From Hamiltosporidium magnivora (Eukaryota > Microsporidia > Dubosqiidae), in the NCBI GenBank assembly GCA_004325065.1, contig PITI01000332.1, positions 1-14,350 of the forward strand: a stretch of 14,350 bases of DNA, in the 5' to 3' direction. The notes under the pieces are model-generated. The model had not been told where the DNA came from, made no database searches, and saw only the letters and a program-made list of their open reading frames with translations. Numbering within the stretch: position 1 is the stretch's first letter; each line of letters opens with the position of its first letter. Both the position numbers and the translations under genes were made by a program. Shown piece after piece: positions 10,561 through 14,350 of this stretch.

Positions 10561-11582
10561 AAAATCTTTTTAGCTGACTAATCCTACCTTAGATTTTTTT
10601 TTTAATATAAGCTCTTCGAGGATGGTTTAATCCGGAAACCCTAATTAGAATAACGTAAAAGAAGCTACAAATATCATCCTCGGAAACCTTCCAAATATTG
10701 TATTCTTGGTATTTTTGGTTTTATTATAGTTCTTTGTAAAAGTAACACGATATTGAGAGGAAAACTCTATTTTGTTGAATCAAAAATCAGTATCCATTTC
10801 ATTTTAGAAAGATACTTAGTTCTAAGCTTCCAAGACCAATAAAACATGTTGATTTCCCATGATTACTTCTAATATTTTCAATTACTAATGGTTATAGAAA
10901 TTAGCACCGACAAAATATATTATCTATTCAAAATTCATTACTAAGATAGTTATCATTATCAAAAATATCTGTTTGCAGAAAATTTATCACTAGAAATACT
11001 ATTATATTCGTTAATTCATTTTAAACCTATCCATTTCTATATATTTCGTGTAAAGAGCATCTCTGAACTTTAAACGACGAAAGAAATATCTGATTGCGCT
11101 GAATCGACCTACAGTGTATTCATATTTCGCTACATGGGATATAAACACTCATCTATTTGCAAGAAATTATTTAATGCCTTAGAAAAAACGTATTTGCATT
11201 TTTGCTTGCGTAAGTTGCTTTTGAGTTAAAATGTGCTGAGCTAAATCATAGATCATTCTAATATTTAAGCTTACACATAATTGACTCTTAATATATTCAG
11301 AAAGGATTTTTTTCATCGGAATACCTACTTAGGGTGGTTTTTTGAGACACATTTCGCGAAGCTATTACGCAATTTTTTCGGTTAATTCTCTTTTTACCAA
11401 TGCTGGCAGAACATTTTTTGTACGCCCTTTTATAACAGTTTTATGTCACTATATTTGCTCTTTAATGCTTCATATTATTGTAAGTTTCTCTAATCAATCT
11501 AGATGTTTGTTGTGAAGTCTTACCTGTAATCCGTAAGCGACTCGAAGTATTTCAAAGGGCAAATACTTTGGTAGGCTTAACA
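10561..11582 (-). pseudogene. Possible relic of a pogo/Tigger/CENPB-type DDE transposase
   Basis: One leftward frame (codons aligned with 11410-11412) carries protein-like blocks separated by many stops. In order they are EILRVAYGLQV (11521-11553, recalling a psq-type helix-turn-helix), KGRTKNVLPALVKRELTEK (about 11374-11430, like the start of a CENPB-type DNA-binding domain), VGIPMKKILSEYIKSQ (11281-11328), YTVGRFSAIRYFF (about 11080-11118, compare SAxGxxxPP in the family), GNQHVLLVLEA (10825-10857, compare the LLLLDxH block) and FTKNYNKTK (10714-10740). The order matches the family and most spacings are within tens of residues, but one interval is too short. A neighbouring frame supplies LQIDECLYP near 11150, where a catalytic D-E pair would sit. 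About 22 stops in 295 codons is close to random, so any gene is dead, and the resemblance may be accidental. An IS630/Tc1-like transposase was considered, but the spacing fits worse. Confidence 0.27.
10617..10688. repeat. Nested 8-bp inverted and direct repeats
   Basis: CGAGGATG (10617-10624) has its reverse complement CATCCTCG at 10675-10682. CGGAAACC occurs directly twice, at 10633-10640 and 10681-10688. GGTTT (10624-10628) also pairs with AAACC (10636-10640). These GC-containing words stand out in an AT-rich background and could form a cruciform or mark an old insertion junction. No function is established. Confidence 0.4.
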
Positions 11583-12040
11583 TCTCCACGCAATATTATA
11601 AATTATTCCACTTGCAACTCCAGTATATTATCGAGATAAACAAAACATTGTTATGCTGCATCAATTTTGAAAATGAAATACTTTGAACTTCTTCTACGAT
11701 CTTTTCAATTAACACTCTGATTTCTTTTAACCCTCAATTTTCTTTCCTTACATAAATATCTCCTAAGCAAATGAAAGGGCTTTGCTTTTTAAGGTAAAAT
11801 GGGTTTGAAACTTTATATAATCCGTTTGGCTGTGCTATTTTTTTAAAAAAAACTTTCTATTTCTGTGATTTTTGCAATTGTTGATTTTTTTTTCTGATTT
11901 TTTGAATATTGCAACAAATTTTTATAAATGTTTTGTCCTGCCTGCTAAGTAAGCCTCACACCAAAAGATGTAACTATTTTTTGGTTCTGTATAATTTTAT
12001 CATTTGCTGTTTGAATCGCATAGCTCATTTTATCATTCAT
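11440..12040 (-). pseudogene. Leftward protein-like frame upstream of the transposase-like relic
   Basis: Starting at ATG 12038-12040, the frame reads MNDKMSYAIQTANDKIIQNQ and later FGVRLT, QAGQNIYKNLLQYSKNQ, KIDAA, ILRGDVKPTKVFAL and RLRITGKTSQQTSRLIRE. It is broken by about seven TAA/TAG and two TGA codons in about 193 codons, fewer than the roughly 15 expected at this composition. The Lys/Gln/Arg-rich content and the helix-turn-helix-like RITGKTSQQTSRLIRE suggest a nucleic-acid-binding N-terminal region. It may belong with the relic to its left, which continues in a different frame. The domain assignment is a guess; under the standard code this is a broken gene. Confidence 0.22.
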
Positions 12041-12588
12041 TTGTATAGTAAGTAATGATAGAGGCTATTTATGGATACTAAAGTATACGGTGAAGATAAA
12101 ATATGTAGTAAAAATGTTTGTTATTGATTTTATTATGTTAAAAATCGTCATTTAGCCATAGACTAGAATAGATATAGCATGTAATAGCGCGAATTTTTGT
12201 CCGTATAACTAATCTCCTACTTGCAATTATCAACTAATTTTGTGCTCTCTCGGTTTTTATAAATAAATTATGTCAAATCTTTTGTATATAATATTTTTCA
12301 CCTTTTTCTATCGCTATTTATCTCTTAAAGTTATATATTAAATAGTGTTTTAAAGTGCTTTGGCAGCAACTTTTTTGAAGTTTTTTCCTTAAGATTCAAT
12401 GTTATTGTAGTTTTTTTTTAAAATTTGAAAAGAAATACATAAAATTTTATGTTCTTGTATAAATCTACATGATCATGTATAGTGATAGCGTAAAAAATAA
12501 AATTACTCACAAAACTCCGGATATAAGTACTTTACAATGTTTTTTATTTACCGAAATATTAAATAATGTTAAGTTTAATTCGCAATGA
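12041..12588. other. Spacer between two divergent gene-like relics
   Basis: About 550 bases of AT-rich DNA between the leftward candidate beginning at 12040 and the rightward candidate beginning near 12589. If either was ever a gene, their promoters would have faced away from each other here. No promoter box, hairpin or RNA gene could be recognised. Confidence 0.4.
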
Positions 12589-13914
12589 AACTATTAGTAC
12601 AAAAAAGGTAACTTCGTAAGATTTTCATCAAAAATGAAATATTTGGCCATCACGAATATAAATACAGAAGAAGCAAAAAATGTAAACTTAACTTAAAATA
12701 TGTAGATACTTCGAAAGCACTATCGGCAATTAAGCAAACAAAATTAAAACAATATAAAAACAATGCATTACTGCTATAATATATACTAGATAATAAACAA
12801 ATTCCGATGGATTTCGGTATAAACATATATAAGAAACTATAAGCTAACTCGTAAAAGAAAAAAACGCAATATTAGATTTAATGATTATTGCAGTGTTTAG
12901 ATAAGATAGATCGATAATTAGTTGGTAAAAAAAACGCCACCGCGCACTTTAATTTGTGGCTTCTCTGTTTCGTAGTTTTTTTTCGTAACAGCTCACTCTC
13001 TAATATCACTGCTAAGATAGGCAACTTCAAGACAATTGTTCTTTTGAAAGCTTATTTTCTACATCTAAAAGAGAAAAAATAATTTTTCGTGTTATAATCG
13101 CTTGCTTCTTTAAATAACTTAATCCTGGCTGTTAACTCGCTACAAAACGAATATTTTCTTTAGGGCCTTCTAACAGAACAACTTAACCCAGGAAACGCTG
13201 ACTTAAATTTAGTAGAGGGCTAAACTTCTAGACATTAGCAAATATGACAATAAAATAGAAGAAGATATACGCTAATCGACTTCAATAAGTCTTCAGTTGA
13301 TTCATATGTAAAGGTAAAGAAGTTATGTAACGGTTACATTCACTGTGAAAAAATAAGCCACACATCGTGACGGGTTATGATAAGTTCATAGTAAAAACCG
13401 AGTCTTATTTAGTAGTTTAGATTAGCAAAAGTCGCAAGAAAACTATTTTCTCAAATTTGTTTGTAATCACGAAGAAAGAAAAACCAGGCCATTGGCGTTT
13501 CGCTTCAGCCAAACTCAACTAAAATAATTTCTTGCCACTTTCGAAAATTTGCCTGAAAAGCAAAAGTTCATTCTATAAGTTCAAAAAGAGCTTAAAATAA
13601 AATAATCGTTCTTTATAGAGAAACTGCTCAGCAACCCGACGATAAAAGAACACTGTGAAAAGTATTTTTTAGAAGATTTTTATATTGACGAAAATTATTC
13701 TGACCAGATTTTAAATGGCGAAAAAAACAGAACTGTTCTGCGAAGGAATAATTTTTTTAAACGGATTCGCATTTTTAGACCAAAGTTATGGTTTGAAACC
13801 GTTCAAAGATAGCTTCAATCTTATTATTTTTTAAAATACTTATGGTTATTTCTCGAGCGAATTCTTAGCTAGAAGTTAAAAAATCATAGTGCTCAAAAGC
13901 AAAACAAAATCTGA
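12589..13914 (+). pseudogene. Long rightward coding-like frame crossed by TAA/TAG stops
   Basis: One plus-strand frame (codons starting at positions of the form 3n+1) stays protein-like over about 440 codons. Recognisable-looking stretches are MKYLAITNINTEEAKN at 12634, LLDISKYDNKIEEDIR near 13228-13275, FVCNHEERKTRPLAFRFS at 13459-13512 and the clean 68-codon segment listed separately. It holds 28 TAA/TAG codons but only three TGA, at 13045, 13378 and a final one at 13912-13914. GC is about 35-38%, higher than in the flanks. No frameshift is needed across it. It is either a decayed gene or a gene written in a code where TAA/TAG are sense. The total stop rate (about 7%) is near random, which argues for caution. 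No domain was recognised. Confidence 0.25.
13606..13812 (+). CDS. Clean 68-codon open segment, unknown protein
   Basis: This frame is open in the standard code from after TAA 13603-13605 to TAG 13810-13812, with no Met codon. It reads IEKLLSNPTIKEHCEKYFLE, DFYIDENYSDQILNGEKNRT, then VLRRNNFFKRIRIFRPKLWF. The mix of acidic and basic residues, with GC higher at first than at second codon positions, is typical of coding DNA. It probably represents the best-preserved part of the longer 12589-13914 frame, or an exon. No family or catalytic motif was recognised, so no function is proposed. Confidence 0.28.
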   Translation, partial: SFFIEKLLSNPTIKEHCEKYFLEDFYIDENYSDQILNGEKNRTVLRRNNFFKRIRIFRPKLWFETVQR

Positions 13915-13956
13915 CTAAACGAGAAGTAAATAATAATAACTTTGACATACTATGCT

Positions 13957-14350
13957 CCACATAGATACTTCTAAAAACAATCCACCCCCTTCAAAACTCT
14001 TAATAAAAACATGTAAATAAAATTAAATCTTAAAATACATTCACTTTTAAATGCTTGACTTATCAATAATATTCTTAAAACTCAACATATTCCGCTTAAA
14101 AATAAACTGTTATTTCATATGAAAACATTTTCTTCTTCAAAATATCTATAACACAGTCTTATTATCTATAACACACTCATATTATTTATAATACACTCAT
14201 ATTATTTATAATACAACTTATAAATTAATTCTTTCTTTAATCACCTTATTATCTATAACACTCTCTATATTTATAATATTCTCTTATTATCTATAACACT
14301 CTCTTAATGCTATTAATACAACTTATAAATTTCACTTTAAAACACACAAA
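13957..14350. other. Strongly G-depleted terminal segment
   Basis: By direct count the plus strand from 13981 to 14350 has about 8 G against about 69 C. Upstream sequence has G and C in similar amounts. The change is abrupt near 13960, just after the end of the rightward gene-like frame. It encloses the tandem array. Such extreme strand asymmetry marks a distinct sequence class, for example a satellite or subtelomeric repeat, or a region with one-sided mutation pressure. Confidence 0.7.
14141..14325. repeat. Degenerate tandem repeat, 20-bp period, ATTATCTATAACAC core
   Basis: Four adjoining units in perfect 20-base register begin at 14141, 14161, 14181 and 14201; the second is ATTATCTATAACACACTCAT. 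After a break (14221-14247) related units resume at 14248 (21 bases), 14269 (17 bases), 14286 (20 bases) and 14306 (20 bases). ATACAACTTATAAATT occurs at 14211-14226 and again at 14316-14331, so the block seems to have been duplicated at a higher order, with intervals of about 105 bases. Units differ mostly by C/T and A/T changes. The array has almost no G. It runs close to the window edge and may continue beyond it. The function is unknown; satellite, minisatellite or subtelomeric DNA are all possible. Confidence 0.8.

Noticed and set aside
11221..11280. tRNA-like TTAGCTCAG on the minus strand
   Set aside because: No acceptor stem, anticodon arm or T-arm sequence can be placed around it.
10441..11450. 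Code with TGA as Trp as well as TAA/TAG as Gln
   Set aside because: The in-frame TGA codons fall where Trp would be acceptable, but the overall stop frequency (about 22 in 295) matches random sequence, so there is no positive evidence for it.
10590..11450. piggyBac-type transposase
   Set aside because: Fragments recalling piggyBac (a D-E pair followed by LYP, and a PRR motif) occur in the wrong order for that family; the pogo/Tigger order fits better.
14141..14350. Telomeric repeat or CRISPR array
   Set aside because: The units are degenerate and contiguous without unique spacers, and the C-rich strand faces the wrong way for a canonical telomere at a right-hand end.

Overview
This is a very AT-rich window (roughly 76-78% A+T by sampling lines). 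It contains no convincing intact gene under the standard code. No tRNA, rRNA, CRISPR array or complete insertion sequence was recognised by eye. The few short ATG/TTG-started frames are about as long and as numerous as chance gives at this composition. The sequence looks like an intergenic or gene-decay region. I cannot fix the organism. An AT-rich eukaryotic nuclear contig is my first guess, because the best protein-like signal resembles eukaryotic-type transposase motifs. A gene desert in a degrading endosymbiont or an organelle-like genome is the main alternative.

Layout. Bases 1-128 hold the likely 5' end of a leftward gene that continues outside the window; it has about 38% GC and the composition falls sharply after it. 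Bases 130-2280 are featureless AT-rich DNA. Bases 2282-2522 form a small island of about 38% GC with short open frames on both strands. Bases 2530-6080 are desert. Bases 6085-6336 carry an 83-codon leftward frame without a Met codon but with a strikingly protein-like composition. Bases 6340-9700 are desert, locally below 10% GC. A GC rise occurs near 9720-9930.

The right third (10.26-13.92 kb) is richer in GC and holds several protein-like but stop-interrupted stretches. On the minus strand, from about 12.04 to 10.26 kb, one set of fragments in a single frame recalls, in order, blocks of pogo/Tigger/CENPB-type DDE transposases. On the plus strand, 12.59-13.91 kb contains a long frame crossed by many TAA/TAG and only three TGA codons, including a clean 68-codon stretch.

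The last ~370 bases are almost devoid of G on the plus strand and contain a degenerate tandem array with a 20-bp period. This array is the best-supported structural feature. All gene-like calls are weak, and translated homology searches under several genetic codes would decide most of them.
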